Assembly (NCBI RefSeq): GCF_009766005.1
Contig: NZ_LMUK01000060.1
Span: 245,589 to 309,588 of the forward strand
Source: Bradyrhizobium sp. S69
GTDB lineage: Bacteria; Pseudomonadota; Alphaproteobacteria; Rhizobiales; Xanthobacteraceae
Direction of reading: 5' to 3'
Length of the DNA stretch: 64,000 nucleotides
Shown: positions 52,183 through 60,599 of the stretch, in pieces
Layout of the letters: each line of letters begins with the position of its first letter
Position numbering within the stretch: position 1 is the first letter of the stretch
Notes under the pieces: generated by a model
Told to the model about the DNA's origin: nothing
What the model saw: only the letters and a program-made list of their open reading frames with translations
Database searches by the model: none
Translations under genes and position numbers: made by a program

Positions 52183-53394
52183 TTGGCATTGATGCCGGTC
52201 ACTGAGGCGCTGTCCGCCATTCTCGCAGGCTCCGAGCTGTTGCCCGAGGAAATGGTCGCGCTCGATGCCGCCTACCATCGCGTGCTGGCGCGCGACCTCG
52301 CCGCGTTGCGCACGCAGCCGCCGCAGGCGATGTCGGCGATGGACGGCTATGCGGTACGATCGGCCGACGCCAGCAGGGCCGGCGCGCGTTTCAAGGTGAT
52401 CGGCGAAGTCGCCGCGGGACGGCCGCTCGATAAAGCAGTCGGCGCCAACGAGGCGGTGCGGATATTCACCGGCGGCGTCATTCCCGACGGCGCCGACGGC
52501 GTCGTGATCCAGGAAGACACCGAAGTCGATGGATCGAACATCACCATCACCGAGCCTACGAGCCCAGGCCGGCATATCCGGCCCGCAGGCGTCGACTTCA
52601 ACAAGGGCGATGTGCTTTTAGCCGGTGGCAGCCGGCTGACCGACCGCGACCTGTCGCTGGCCGCCTCCATGAACTATCCGGAGCTTGCGGTGCGCCGCCG
52701 GCCCAAGGTCGCGGTGCTCGCCACCGGCGACGAACTGGTGATGCCGGGATCGGAGCCCGGTCCCGGCCAGATCGTCTATTCCAACGGCTACGCGCTGCGC
52801 GCGCTGGCCCGTGCCGAGGGCGCCGAGACCATCGATCTCGGCATCGCCGCCGATACCATTGCGGCCACCACCCACGGCATCCGCCGCGCCCGCGACTCCG
52901 GCGCCGATGTTCTCATCACCACCGGCGGCGCCTCGGTCGGCGACCATGACCTCGTCAAGCAGTCGCTGGAGGCCGAGGGCGTCGCGATGGCGTTCTGGCG
53001 CATCGCGATGCGCCCGGGCAAGCCGATGATGCATGGACGATTGGGCGGCATGCGGGTGATCGGCCTGCCCGGCAATCCGGTGTCGTCTTACGTCTGCGCA
53101 TACCTGTTTCTGGTGCCGTTGATTCGCGCTCTATCGGGCCGCACGAGCATTCATCACGCCCGCGAAACCGCATTGCTCGGTCGCGATCTCGCCGCCAACG
53201 ACCAACGCGAAGACTACCTGCGCGCGCGCCTCGAGACGCGCGACGACGGTGCGTTGATCGCGACGCCGGTGAACCATCAAGACAGTTCGCTGTTGGGGAA
53301 TCTCGCTGCGGCACGGGCACTTCTGATACGCGCGCCGTTCGCGCCGCCGGCCGCTTCCGGCTCGGTTTGCGACATCCTGCGGCTGCCGTTCTGA
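52183..53394 (+). CDS. moeA: Molybdopterin molybdenumtransferase MoeA
   Basis: This enzyme inserts molybdenum into molybdopterin to complete Moco. The product of about 403 residues has SAMDGYAVR early in domain I, the RIFTGGVIPDGADGVVIQEDT segment, PRRPKVAVLATGDELV-like (VRRRPKVAVLATGDELVMPG), the ITTGGASVGDHDLVKQ loop and GLPGNPVSSYV. A TTG start at 52183 has GGAG eight bases before it; ATG 52192 is the alternative. Its product is needed by the CoxL-type enzyme at 29.5 kb. An open frame upstream through the repeat is not coding. Confidence 0.93.
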   Translation: MALMPVTEALSAILAGSELLPEEMVALDAAYHRVLARDLAALRTQPPQAMSAMDGYAVRSADASRAGARFKVIGEVAAGRPLDKAVGANEAVRIFTGGVIPDGADGVVIQEDTEVDGSNITITEPTSPGRHIRPAGVDFNKGDVLLAGGSRLTDRDLSLAASMNYPELAVRRRPKVAVLATGDELVMPGSEPGPGQIVYSNGYALRALARAEGAETIDLGIAADTIAATTHGIRRARDSGADVLITTGGASVGDHDLVKQSLEAEGVAMAFWRIAMRPGKPMMHGRLGGMRVIGLPGNPVSSYVCAYLFLVPLIRALSGRTSIHHARETALLGRDLAANDQREDYLRARLETRDDGALIATPVNHQDSSLLGNLAAARALLIRAPFAPPAASGSVCDILRLPF

Positions 53395-53469
53395 TCACCA
53401 GCGACAGCGCGTCTACCTAAAACTCACGCTCTGAAACTCACTCTATTCATCAGAAATTAAGTGGTTGCG

Positions 53470-53484
53470 GAACACATATGGAAC
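53470..53484 (+). promoter_or_regulatory. SOS box (LexA operator) upstream of lexA
   Basis: GAAC (53470-53473), seven bases, GAAC (53481-53484) is the alphaproteobacterial LexA site GAAC-N7-GAAC. A second near-match, GTTC-N7-GTTT, lies at 53496-53510. Both are upstream of lexA and support self-repression. Confidence 0.75.
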
Positions 53485-53651
53485 ATATAGTGTCCGTTCA
53501 TGATTTGTTTCGAGTATTGACGGCTACAAACTGCAACTTGGAGTTTTCTAGAACTCCCGACTCTCTGGGATCCGACAAGCTCGCGAAGCGAGGCCAAGTC
53601 TTTTGGAATCGGGTCTTTGGAATCGAACGACACAACTGGGGACTGGTCGAG

Positions 53652-54368
53652 ATGCTCACGCGCAAACAGTACGAACTCCTGCGTTTCATCAATGAGCGGC
53701 TGAAAGAGGACGGCGTTCCGCCCTCCTTCGACGAGATGAAGGATGCCCTCGATCTACGTTCGAAGTCCGGCATTCATCGCCTGATCACCGCGCTGGAAGA
53801 GCGTGGCTTCATTCGCCGCCTGCCCAACCGGGCCCGCGCCATCGAGGTGATCAAGCTGCCGGAGCTTTCCGGGAACGGCAATGGCAATGGCCGCCGCGGC
53901 TTTACGCCGAGCGTCATCGAAGGCACGCTCGGCAAGATCCGCAGCACCAGCAACAATAACGCTATGAACGAGGACGACGGCAACCATCCGGTCGCCGTGC
54001 CCGTGATGGGCCGCATCGCGGCCGGTACGCCGATCGAGGCGCTGCAAACCCGCAGCCACACCATCAGCGTGCCGCCGGATATGCTCGGCTCAGGTGAGCA
54101 TTACGCGCTCGAAGTACGCGGCGATTCGATGGTCGATGCCGGCATCCTCGACGGCGACATGGCGCTGATCCAGCGCAACGACACCGCGGAAACCGGCGAC
54201 ATCGTGGTGGCGCTGATCGACGAAGAGGAAGCCACGCTGAAGCGCTTCCGCCGCCGCGGCGCGTCGATCGCGCTGGAGCCCGCCAACACCTCCTATGAGG
54301 TGCGGATCCTGCCGCCCAACCGGGTGAAGATTCAGGGCAAGCTGATCGGGCTTTACCGGAAATACTGA
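53652..54368 (+). CDS. lexA: SOS repressor LexA
   Basis: The 238-residue protein represses SOS genes until RecA-ssDNA triggers self-cleavage. The N-terminal winged helix starts MLTRKQYELLRFINERLKED and carries the SFDEMKDALDLRSKSGIHRL recognition region. The cleavage site is A124-G125 in MGRIAAGTPIEA. The catalytic Ser is in VRGDSMVDAG (S159) and the Lys in EATLKRFRRR (K197). I choose ATG 53652; an open frame reaching back to 53478 would overrun the SOS box. Length and all catalytic residues are normal. Confidence 0.95.
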   Translation: MLTRKQYELLRFINERLKEDGVPPSFDEMKDALDLRSKSGIHRLITALEERGFIRRLPNRARAIEVIKLPELSGNGNGNGRRGFTPSVIEGTLGKIRSTSNNNAMNEDDGNHPVAVPVMGRIAAGTPIEALQTRSHTISVPPDMLGSGEHYALEVRGDSMVDAGILDGDMALIQRNDTAETGDIVVALIDEEEATLKRFRRRGASIALEPANTSYEVRILPPNRVKIQGKLIGLYRKY

Positions 54369-54599
54369 GCGAGCCTCGTGGTCTCGGTCTAATGGTCTTG
54401 GTCCAATGGTCTTGGCCCAAATGCCTCGCCAGCCCTCGGACCGGTAATCGGGGGCTGGGCGCAAGGGGTCGATTATCCAGCCCTGATTGATAGTCCTTCT
54501 CCATCTCCACGGATTATCAAATCGGCTGCTTCGCTCTATCTCCCGTACATCGCAAGACGAGGCGAACGCTTCGCGAGGCGATCGACAAGGGAGACTACA

Positions 54600-54812
54600 A
54601 TGAAAAAGACAATCCTGACCGTACTGGCAGCTACTTTGATGGTTGCCTCGACTGCACAGATCGCCGCGGCTGCGGAACATCATCACGCCAGGAAAATGGT
54701 CCGGGCGCCGGTGAGCGACCAGTTCCGCAACGCCAATAACGCCGTGGCGCAGCCGAGCCCGTATTCAGACTATACCGACGGCCACGCCATCTCGGCGCCC
54801 GCCGGCCGCTGA
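54600..54812 (+). CDS. Small secreted protein, unknown function
   Basis: This 70-residue protein has a signal peptide (KKTILTVLAATLMVASTAQI, cleavage likely after AAA near residue 25) and a short mature part rich in His, Asn and Pro (AEHHHARKM; RNANNAVAQPSPYSDY). No family is recognised; similar short exported proteins are common in Bradyrhizobiaceae from memory. AGGGAGA lies upstream of the ATG, and a strong terminator follows, so it is a single-gene unit. Confidence 0.7.
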   Translation: MKKTILTVLAATLMVASTAQIAAAAEHHHARKMVRAPVSDQFRNANNAVAQPSPYSDYTDGHAISAPAGR

Positions 54813-54826
54813 CCGATCCGATCGCT

Positions 54827-54858
54827 AAAAAAGCCCCGGTGTGAGCCGGGGCTTTTTT
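54827..54858 (+). terminator. Rho-independent terminator
   Basis: A-run, then GCCCCGG, a six-base loop, CCGGGGC and a run of six T. It sits 14 bases past the small secreted protein stop. The A-run makes it bidirectional, so it may also end the minus-strand comEC fragment. Confidence 0.92.
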
Positions 54859-54879
54859 GCGCCAGCGCGCTGAACTTCT

Positions 54880-55941
54880 TCAATCCTCGCTTTGCTGATC
54901 GGCTTCGGCCGGCGTCGCATCCACCGTGCGCGGCGCGGCCGGAGTACGCACGAGACCCGGTTCATCCTCGGCGTCGCCGGCGACCGCCGGTGACCACGGC
55001 CGATCGAAGCCTCTCGGCTTGACCGCGTCGACGACAAAGCCGTCGCGGCTTCGCCGCAGCGCCAGCGCGCCCTGCCGCCGCAAACGATCCAGCGTGATCA
55101 CTGGTGCTGCGCATGTCGACGGCGCTTGCCTTGCCGTCACCACCAGCGCCGCACGCGCGCAATCATCCGCCAGCGCCTCCGGCCGCAGCGATAGCGTCAC
55201 CTGCGCGCCACCGGCCATGGGCGCCACGCATCCCGCCTCGTCGCAGGAAACGCCGACCGCCAGCGCAGCATCCGCAGGCAGCCGGGGATCGGCGTCGGCC
55301 GCGAGCCATTCCTTGATGAGGAACGCATCCTTGGCACTGCGCATCAGGTGCAACCGACCGTCTTTGCCACGAACCCCGACATTGTGGCCGTCGCCGGAGA
55401 TCAGCACATCGGGCTGCGGAACCAAGAGCGCCCATGCCGTCGCCAGCAGCAGGACGACCGCGCCGGACCAGCGCAGCGGCGTCCGCAACATCCCCAGCAG
55501 GACGATGCCTGCGCTGGCGGCGATCAGCGGGCCGATGCCGAAGGCGGCCATGCGCCCGATCGCGCCCGGCAAGGCTGCGACCCACTCGGTCACCGCGATC
55601 ATCCAGTCGATGCCGACCCCCATCAGCCACCAGAACACGCCGTCGAGCCCGAACGGCATCGCCAACAGGCCGAGCATGCCGGCCGGCATCACCACCGCCG
55701 ACACCACCGGCATCGCCGCCAGATTGGCCAGCACGCCGTAAGGCGTCACCCGATGGAAGTGGAAGGCGGCATAGGGCGTGGTCGCAAGCCCCGCCACCAG
55801 CGAGGCCAGTGTCAGCGTCATGATCTCCCGCCCGCCCCATAGCGCGACTTTTGCGGTAATGGAGTTATCCGGCGCGGCAAACAGCCGGGGCATGCCGATC
55901 TGGATCAGCGCGACCAATCCCAATGTGGCCGCGAACGACAT
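54880..55941 (-). pseudogene. comEC: comEC, C-terminal part only, split by the prophage/island
   Basis: The open frame encodes the competence/DNA-uptake channel from the FQMSFAATLGLVALI segment onward. It covers the later membrane helices and the C-terminal metallo-lactamase-like/DUF4131-side region (ISGDGHNVGVRGKDGRLH). Full-length ComEC is about 700-750 residues, so the N-terminal half is missing. Upstream of the native FQ residues the frame enters foreign sequence and ends at a stop (55981-55983 complement). An integrase gene begins 48 bases away on the same strand. The remaining 5' half of comEC should be at the far end of the island, outside the window. The fragment is unlikely to be functional. 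Confidence 0.85.
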
Positions 55942-55990
55942 CTGAAATGTGGGACGCGGAGAGCCACTTCGCTTGTCAACTCAGATACTT
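55938..55990. other. Probable left attachment junction (attL) inside comEC
   Basis: Native comEC sequence (FQMSFAATLG codons) gives way to non-homologous sequence between about 55942 and 55988, just before the integrase stop. The exact core cannot be fixed without the right junction. Confidence 0.5.
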
Positions 55991-57122
55991 AACTCGCATC
56001 CCGGATCTTGCTCCGGGACTTTTTCCGGGACTTCGCGAGCCGCTCGACGGCAACAGCCACATCCTCATCCAGCACATGCGCGTAACGCAGGGTGCTCTTG
56101 ATGTCCCGGTGGTTGAGCGCCTTCTGCACCAGCTTGAGGTTTCCGCTGTCGCGGAGAAGCTTAGTTCCGAAATCGTGTCTGAAGTCGTGGAACCGGAAGT
56201 CAGCTACGCCAGAGTTGGCGCGGATGCGCTGCCAAGCGGTCTTGGCGCCAGTATAGGTGAGAGGATATCGCTGTCCTCTTACTCGGCCAAGCCGCTTGTT
56301 GCCGTAGACAGCCACATAGGTGAAGCAAAACTCCGGGTGCTGCCCCTGCAGCGGGAACAGGATCTCGTGAACCGCGGGCGTGATCGGGAAAACCACGCGC
56401 CGGCCACCCTTACCAGTGCGAACGATTTGCCGCGTGCCGAAGTTGACTTCTGTCCAGCGGAGCGTCACGCATTCCTTGAGGCGCATGCCGCTGGCGCCAA
56501 CGAGCGCGAAGAACGCCTCATAGTCATCGCGCATTGCTTCATCCAATGCCGCGGCCTCGCTGTCCTGCAGCTCACGCACCCGTTCCAACGGCTCTGGCAG
56601 CAGCAGCGCCTCCCAGTCCGGCTCGTTCTCAAACATCGCCCTTTCGGCTTTGGCGAAGGCAAACAGGCGCTGCAACACCTTGGTCGCTGAACGGTTTACG
56701 GTGGCGTTGGAGACCAGCGGCAGCGCCTCCTCTTGCTCCTTGGTCCGCTTACCGCGCCGGGAGACGCGTTGTCCGCGGCGCCACGCCACCATGTCCTTGG
56801 CCGCCTTGTGGTCGATGTCGGTTAGCTGCTTCGACTGGCCGAAGTATCCTATGAGCCGCGCAAGGTTGGTCTCGGTGGCTTTTGGCTCCGCATCATACTG
56901 TGCGCTGTCGTTCCAGAGTCGGCCCGCAACGTCATCAATTGCAAGCGACGTCTTGGCTCGGCGCGTCGCCTTCACCAGCGCCTTGGCCTTCTCTAGCTCT
57001 GCGGCCTCGAATTTTTCCGCGTCGCGTCGAGACGTGCATTTCGTGCTGCCATGAAACCGATGACCTTCGTGCTGGAAATCGAATTGATAGTACGGCGAGC
57101 GCTTGTCACGATAGACGGACAC
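55989..57122 (-). CDS. Tyrosine-type site-specific recombinase/integrase
   Basis: This 377-residue phage integrase has an N-terminal arm-type DNA-binding segment (SVYRDKRSPYYQFDFQHEG), a core-binding SAM-like domain (about 60-165) and a catalytic domain with R214 (SGMRLKE), K238 (RTGKGG), H312-R315 (FHDFRHDF), H338 (LNHRD) and Tyr347 (LRYAHV). The complete R-K-H-R-H-Y set suggests an active enzyme. Its 3' end faces the comEC junction, as expected for an integrase next to its attachment site. Its 5' end overlaps the upstream HTH gene by 130 bases. Confidence 0.93.
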   Translation of the reverse strand: MSVYRDKRSPYYQFDFQHEGHRFHGSTKCTSRRDAEKFEAAELEKAKALVKATRRAKTSLAIDDVAGRLWNDSAQYDAEPKATETNLARLIGYFGQSKQLTDIDHKAAKDMVAWRRGQRVSRRGKRTKEQEEALPLVSNATVNRSATKVLQRLFAFAKAERAMFENEPDWEALLLPEPLERVRELQDSEAAALDEAMRDDYEAFFALVGASGMRLKECVTLRWTEVNFGTRQIVRTGKGGRRVVFPITPAVHEILFPLQGQHPEFCFTYVAVYGNKRLGRVRGQRYPLTYTGAKTAWQRIRANSGVADFRFHDFRHDFGTKLLRDSGNLKLVQKALNHRDIKSTLRYAHVLDEDVAVAVERLAKSRKKSRSKIRDAS

Positions 57123-57403
57123 GGTGCTTCCCTCCTGCGGCGACGCCCCTCAAACTCTTTGATGTCTTCTTCCGCGTACCGCCGTCGTGGTCGCTTCTTG
57201 CCGCGCCCGACGTTGATGTAAGCGATTTCACCGTCGTGAGTGAGCCCACTAAGTTGGTCCTCGGTGATATTCAGCCTCAACGCCGCTTGCTCGGGTGTGA
57301 GCAAGCGGTCGTTGTCGTTGGCGGGATTGGGCAAGGCGCGCCCTCGGGTATAGTGGACTTGCGTACCTCGTCGGCCTAAGCCGACGCACACGAAACACGG
57401 CAT
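56993..57403 (-). CDS. Helix-turn-helix/excisionase-like protein
   Basis: The 136-residue frame has an HTH_17/MerR-like domain in the middle (LLTPEQAALRLNITEDQLSGL, then RRYAEEDIKEFE). Such proteins are often excisionases or directionality factors beside phage integrases. The C-terminal 45 residues overlap the integrase N-terminus in another frame and may be just read-through with no conserved fold. Start: ATG 57403, or GTG 57358. Position directly upstream of the integrase supports the recombination role. Confidence 0.7.
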   Translation of the reverse strand: MPCFVCVGLGRRGTQVHYTRGRALPNPANDNDRLLTPEQAALRLNITEDQLSGLTHDGEIAYINVGRGKKRPRRRYAEEDIKEFEGRRRRREAPCPSIVTSARRTINSISSTKVIGFMAARNARLDATRKNSRPQS

Positions 57404-57560
57404 TATAAGACGTGCTGGCGTGGAGCCCAGTCAAAAACCGTAAGTTTCTTTGGCAAGGTGCGGAAAACAGCCCGCGCCGGTTAAGACGCGGGCCAAATAC
57501 GCAGCCTGTTGAGAATGTCAGGCCGTGACTGGCCGGTGAGCCACTTTACAGCGGTTGGAC

Positions 57561-57911
57561 TCAAACGGTCTCGGCCCCGAGCAGAATGACCTCGTCATCG
57601 GTCCTTCGATCTTCCCAAGCTGCACGCGCGTATTCCAGCCTTAACGCACCGTCTGGATCGTGAAGCGCGGCCCATCTTCCAGCATCTCTAACAGCCGCAG
57701 AATTGATAAAGTCTATGTAGAGGCCCCCATCGCGAGCAATGGGGTTGCACCCTTCTTCGCGAATCTTCTGAAAAAAAGTGCGCTCGCAAAAAAGCGGAGA
57801 CGGATCTATTTGGTCGGAAACAATAGCGGCAGAATCGGTCATGGTGGTGATGTCTTTCATTATCTGTAGAATCGAACGGGTATTGCCCGTCCAAATCTTT
57901 TCTGGCATCAT
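57561..57911 (-). CDS. Phage-region hypothetical protein
   Basis: This 116-residue soluble protein has no transmembrane segment. A hydrophilic N-terminus is followed by segments REEGCNPIARDGGLYIDFIN and ALRLEYARAAWEDRR. I recognise no family. It is divergent from the ribbon-helix-helix gene at 57918, with only six bases between their starts, so both promoters overlap. It may be a regulatory partner of that gene. Confidence 0.55.
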   Translation of the reverse strand: MMPEKIWTGNTRSILQIMKDITTMTDSAAIVSDQIDPSPLFCERTFFQKIREEGCNPIARDGGLYIDFINSAAVRDAGRWAALHDPDGALRLEYARAAWEDRRTDDEVILLGAETV

Positions 57912-57917
57912 AAAACC

Positions 57918-58112
57918 ATGAAGTCAACAATTGATAGCGCTAAAAAACCGAAACGCGGCAGACCGCCTGTGGATAGCATGGCGATTAACGTCCGTATTTC
58001 TACGGACTCGGTCTCGGAAATAGACGACTGGCGGCGGCGCCAGGATGACCTACCCGGCAGGCCAGAGGCAATTCGGCGGTTGGTTGAGCAGGCGTTGAAG
58101 GGGAAGAAATAA
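57918..58112 (+). CDS. Ribbon-helix-helix-type DNA-binding protein
   Basis: This 64-residue basic protein has a Lys/Arg-rich N-terminus (AKKPKRGRPPVD) and a ribbon-helix-helix pattern: a short strand (INVRIS), then SVSEIDDWRRRQ and RPEAIRRLVEQAL. Phage and plasmid repressors often look like this. Its stop overlaps the start of the next ORF by one base (TAATG), so translation is coupled. It is the first gene of a small plus-strand operon. Confidence 0.7.
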   Translation: MKSTIDSAKKPKRGRPPVDSMAINVRISTDSVSEIDDWRRRQDDLPGRPEAIRRLVEQALKGKK

Positions 58113-58315
58113 TGCGTCGTAGCCGCCCGTGGACTTCAAAAGACGACGACCTGCTTCGAGATTTGGCAGCCGCCGGAAAACACGTCGTCGATATTGCGGC
58201 CGAGATGAATCGGAGCGAATCCGTAATCCGAGCACGGGCGAAAGTGAATGATCTGCAAATCGCAAAAAATACCAGAGGTAGGCCTGCCGAGATCGAGTTG
58301 AAGGCGAAACGGTAA
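58112..58315 (+). CDS. Small HTH/SANT-like protein
   Basis: This 67-residue protein has RPWTSKDDDLLRDLAAAG and VVDIAAEMNRSESVIRARA, a Myb/GcrA-like helix-turn-helix pattern. It overlaps the previous gene by one base and ends directly before the next start, so the three short genes form a tight operon. Role unknown; a DNA-binding function is likely. Confidence 0.6.
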   Translation: MRRSRPWTSKDDDLLRDLAAAGKHVVDIAAEMNRSESVIRARAKVNDLQIAKNTRGRPAEIELKAKR

Positions 58316-58588
58316 ATGCCACGGCGCCCTCCAGGTTTTCCCGTTTATCGCGAACGCTGTGCCTTGCAGTCATTGGTCGGAAGGGATTGGTTGCCGGGAG
58401 CGAATCTGTACCCTGCCGGCCCATCAACAATCGTCAACATGCTGACGAAGGGTTGGCTGAAGCGTCGGCAGGACCAAATGTTCGGTTGGACTTTCTGCAT
58501 AACATCGCTCGGCGAAGCGGCGCTGAGGGCAGAAATCCCGTCGAGGCCGATCAGATCGGTTAAGAAGCGGGGCCGGCCTAAGAAATGA
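58316..58588 (+). CDS. Phage-region hypothetical protein
   Basis: This 90-residue basic protein has Trp-rich segments (VGRDWLPG; KGWLKRRQDQMFGWTFC) and a Lys/Arg C-terminus (VKKRGRPKK). It starts on the base after the previous stop. It has no domain I can name. The basic tail suggests nucleic-acid contact, but this is weak evidence. Confidence 0.5.
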   Translation: MPRRPPGFPVYRERCALQSLVGRDWLPGANLYPAGPSTIVNMLTKGWLKRRQDQMFGWTFCITSLGEAALRAEIPSRPIRSVKKRGRPKK

Positions 58589-58634
58589 CCCGGCCGAGGT
58601 CGCCTGAACCTACAGAGCTGAAGGCGAAGAAATA

Positions 58635-58853
58635 GTGGACAGTATAACTGGCATGGAATGGCACTTGCCGCATTGGCTCATACTGGCAGGCACATTGCTG
58701 GTGATTGCTGGCCTGATTGGGTTGGTCATAAGACGTAGGCAACAGGCGAAGGTTCAGGACGATCCGGCCACCGAGCAAAGTTCCGGGTCGCGCCCTCGGC
58801 TTCCGCCACTACCGGGTCTTCTTGATTCCCGGCCTCGAAAGGATCGGCGTTAA
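58635..58853 (+). CDS. Small membrane protein, unknown function
   Basis: This ORF of up to 72 residues has one strong transmembrane helix (WLILAGTLLVIAGLIGLVI) followed by a basic stop-transfer end (RRRQQAK) and a Pro-rich cytoplasmic tail. Start is GTG 58635 or ATG 58653. Phage small membrane proteins such as superinfection or lysis-timing factors look like this, but no family link is visible. Confidence 0.45.
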   Translation: MDSITGMEWHLPHWLILAGTLLVIAGLIGLVIRRRQQAKVQDDPATEQSSGSRPRLPPLPGLLDSRPRKDRR

Positions 58854-59007
58854 AAGTCCATCCCTCATGGGGCGCTTCGGCGCGCGGCTTGCTACAGATT
58901 TGACAACCGCCGCTGAGTTGGATCGCGTTTGGCCGGCCGGTCGGGTCCCGATATTCTCTTTGGGAATTTCGGGATCGCTTAACTACTCGCCGCTAGATAC
59001 TTGGGGC

Positions 59008-59205
59008 ATGTGGACGCGTCTCGGAAGGTTGCTGATTCAGGGCGGCGCGAGGGTAATTGGCATGTCGCTGGCCGCCCTGTGCACGCTCGGCACCATTTAC
59101 ATCACCGCGATTCACTCCAGCCCCGAGCGTAAATCCGCGGTCTTGGCGCCGCCGCCGGGATGCATGCCGAGCCATTGCCGGGCGAAAATATCGAGCACTC
59201 CTTGA
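59008..59205 (+). CDS. Possible small membrane protein
   Basis: The 65-residue frame has one hydrophobic segment (VIGMSLAALCTLGTIYITAI) but no clear ribosome site and no family. It is the only candidate gene in the 58854-59337 gap; otherwise that gap holds nothing I can support. Confidence 0.25.
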   Translation: MWTRLGRLLIQGGARVIGMSLAALCTLGTIYITAIHSSPERKSAVLAPPPGCMPSHCRAKISSTP

Positions 59206-59320
59206 TCTTATAGTCGATTGCTAAGTCTCTTCGGCGCCTACCGCCGCTCCCCACCGCACATGATGCTAAAGGTAGCAGTTGCCCTGCCCGGCTTCCACGC
59301 CGTATAGTTGCGCCGGGTCT

Positions 59321-59329
59321 GGGGGGGGG
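59321..59329 (+). repeat. Poly-G tract upstream of the exonuclease gene
   Basis: Nine consecutive G, ending eight bases before the GTG start at 59338. It occupies the usual ribosome-site position. Such tracts are prone to slippage. Confidence 0.7.
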
Positions 59330-59337
59330 CTTACTTT

Positions 59338-60234
59338 GTGGTTACGAACTTTATCGCGCTAGACGTCGAGACTGCGAATTCGGATTTCGCAAGCATCTGC
59401 TCGATCGGCTTAGTTCACTTCAAGGCCGGCGAGGTTTTTAAGTCGCTTACAATCTTGATTGACCCAGAGGACAATTTTTCTTCTGCCAATATTGCCATCC
59501 ATGGAATTCGCCCAGAGGATGTCGCAGGCAAGCCAACGATGGCTAAAGTGTTCCCCATTATCAGCAGCGCGCTTCTCGACACGGCAATCGTTCATCACAG
59601 TCCATTTGATCGGACCGCGCTTGCCCGCGCCGCCGCCAGGTACGGCGCCGATGGTCTGCCCTGTATATGGCTCGATACTCTACAGGTCGCGCGTCGAGCG
59701 TGGGATTCCTACGGTGGGGGTAACGGCGGCTATGGACTGAAGAATTTAGCGTCATCGTTCGGAATTGAATTCCGTCACCACGACGCCGCGGAAGATGCTC
59801 GTGCAGCAGGTCTAATCCTTTTGCGCGCCATGGCCGACACAAAAATAAATCTCCAGGCGTGGATCGATGACATCGGCTATGAAAGTGTAGCTGGCTATCT
59901 CCCAAGACCGTTTAAGCGCAAGACTGACTGGAAAAGACATTCCCAAGACGGTAACCCCGATGGACCGCTATTCGGTGAAACCGTCGTGTTCACTGGAGAA
60001 TTGTCCCTTGCGAGGGATCAGGCAGCCCAAATGGCTGCCAACGCCGGATGCAAGGTTGCAGATTCCGTGAGCAGAAAAATTACTATGCTTGTGGTTGGCG
60101 ATCAGGATTTGCGGCTCACGAAAGGGCAAGAGAAAAGCTCTAAGCAGCGGAAAGCGGAAGCGATGATCGCTGAGGGCGCGCCAATAAGGATGGTTTGCGA
60201 AAGTGACTTCATGATGATGGTTGGCCATGAATGA
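59338..60234 (+). CDS. DEDDh 3'-5' exonuclease fused to a BRCT domain
   Basis: This 298-residue protein has an RNase T/DnaQ-type exonuclease domain (about 1-175). It has FIALDVETAN (D9, E11), HHSPFDRTAL (D91) and HHDAAEDARAAG (H148, D153), so the full DEDDh set is present and it should be active on DNA or RNA. A linker leads to a BRCT domain at about 208-295 (LFGETVVFTGELSLAR, then AGCKVADSVSRKITMLVVGD). BRCT fused to a bare exonuclease is known, but here it is carried by a prophage next to a HEPN-like gene. GTG 59338 is the start I prefer; TTG 59308 is in frame. The next gene overlaps by four bases. Confidence 0.88.
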   Translation: MVTNFIALDVETANSDFASICSIGLVHFKAGEVFKSLTILIDPEDNFSSANIAIHGIRPEDVAGKPTMAKVFPIISSALLDTAIVHHSPFDRTALARAAARYGADGLPCIWLDTLQVARRAWDSYGGGNGGYGLKNLASSFGIEFRHHDAAEDARAAGLILLRAMADTKINLQAWIDDIGYESVAGYLPRPFKRKTDWKRHSQDGNPDGPLFGETVVFTGELSLARDQAAQMAANAGCKVADSVSRKITMLVVGDQDLRLTKGQEKSSKQRKAEAMIAEGAPIRMVCESDFMMMVGHE

Positions 60235-60569
60235 ATTGGAAGTCAGCAACAGAACTAATCTCCTGCCACGACTGCGACCGACCGGTTTCATTTAGCGCCG
60301 CCGCTTGCCCGAACTGCGGATCAAGGGAGCCGACTGGACCGTACCGGTTCAGCGCAAGAGAGGCGCGCAGACTGGGCGCCGAAGATAGGAACGATAGAAC
60401 GCTGATCATCATGACGGTCGGACTGGGTGCGGTTGGCGCATTCTATGGCGTTGAAACGAGCTCCAGCGCGCTCGGGGCTTACGTTGCCGCGACCGTAGAC
60501 GGTTTCTTGGGCGCCGCCATCGGTGCGCCCCTCGCCTTCGCAATCAACGTCACGCGCAATTGGCGCTAG
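60231..60569 (+). CDS. Zinc-ribbon membrane protein
   Basis: This 112-residue protein begins with a zinc-ribbon (SCHDCDRPVSFSAAACPNCG, a C-x2-C ... C-x2-C pattern at about 12-30). It is followed by a charged stretch and two hydrophobic segments (LIIMTVGLGAVGAFYGV and AAIGAPLAFAINV). ATG overlaps the exonuclease stop (ATGA), so the two are coupled. It could tether or sense at the membrane; no family named. Confidence 0.65.
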   Translation: MNWKSATELISCHDCDRPVSFSAAACPNCGSREPTGPYRFSAREARRLGAEDRNDRTLIIMTVGLGAVGAFYGVETSSSALGAYVAATVDGFLGAAIGAPLAFAINVTRNWR

Positions 60570-60599
60570 GCACCCGGACAAGGTTTGGAACGGAAAAAG

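Noticed and set aside
53478..53651. Upstream extension of lexA
   Set aside because: It overlaps the SOS box and adds residues not found in LexA; ATG 53652 gives the canonical start.
58822..59007. Open frame leading into the small ORF at 59008
   Set aside because: No ribosome site, overlaps the end of the small membrane protein gene, and no domain.
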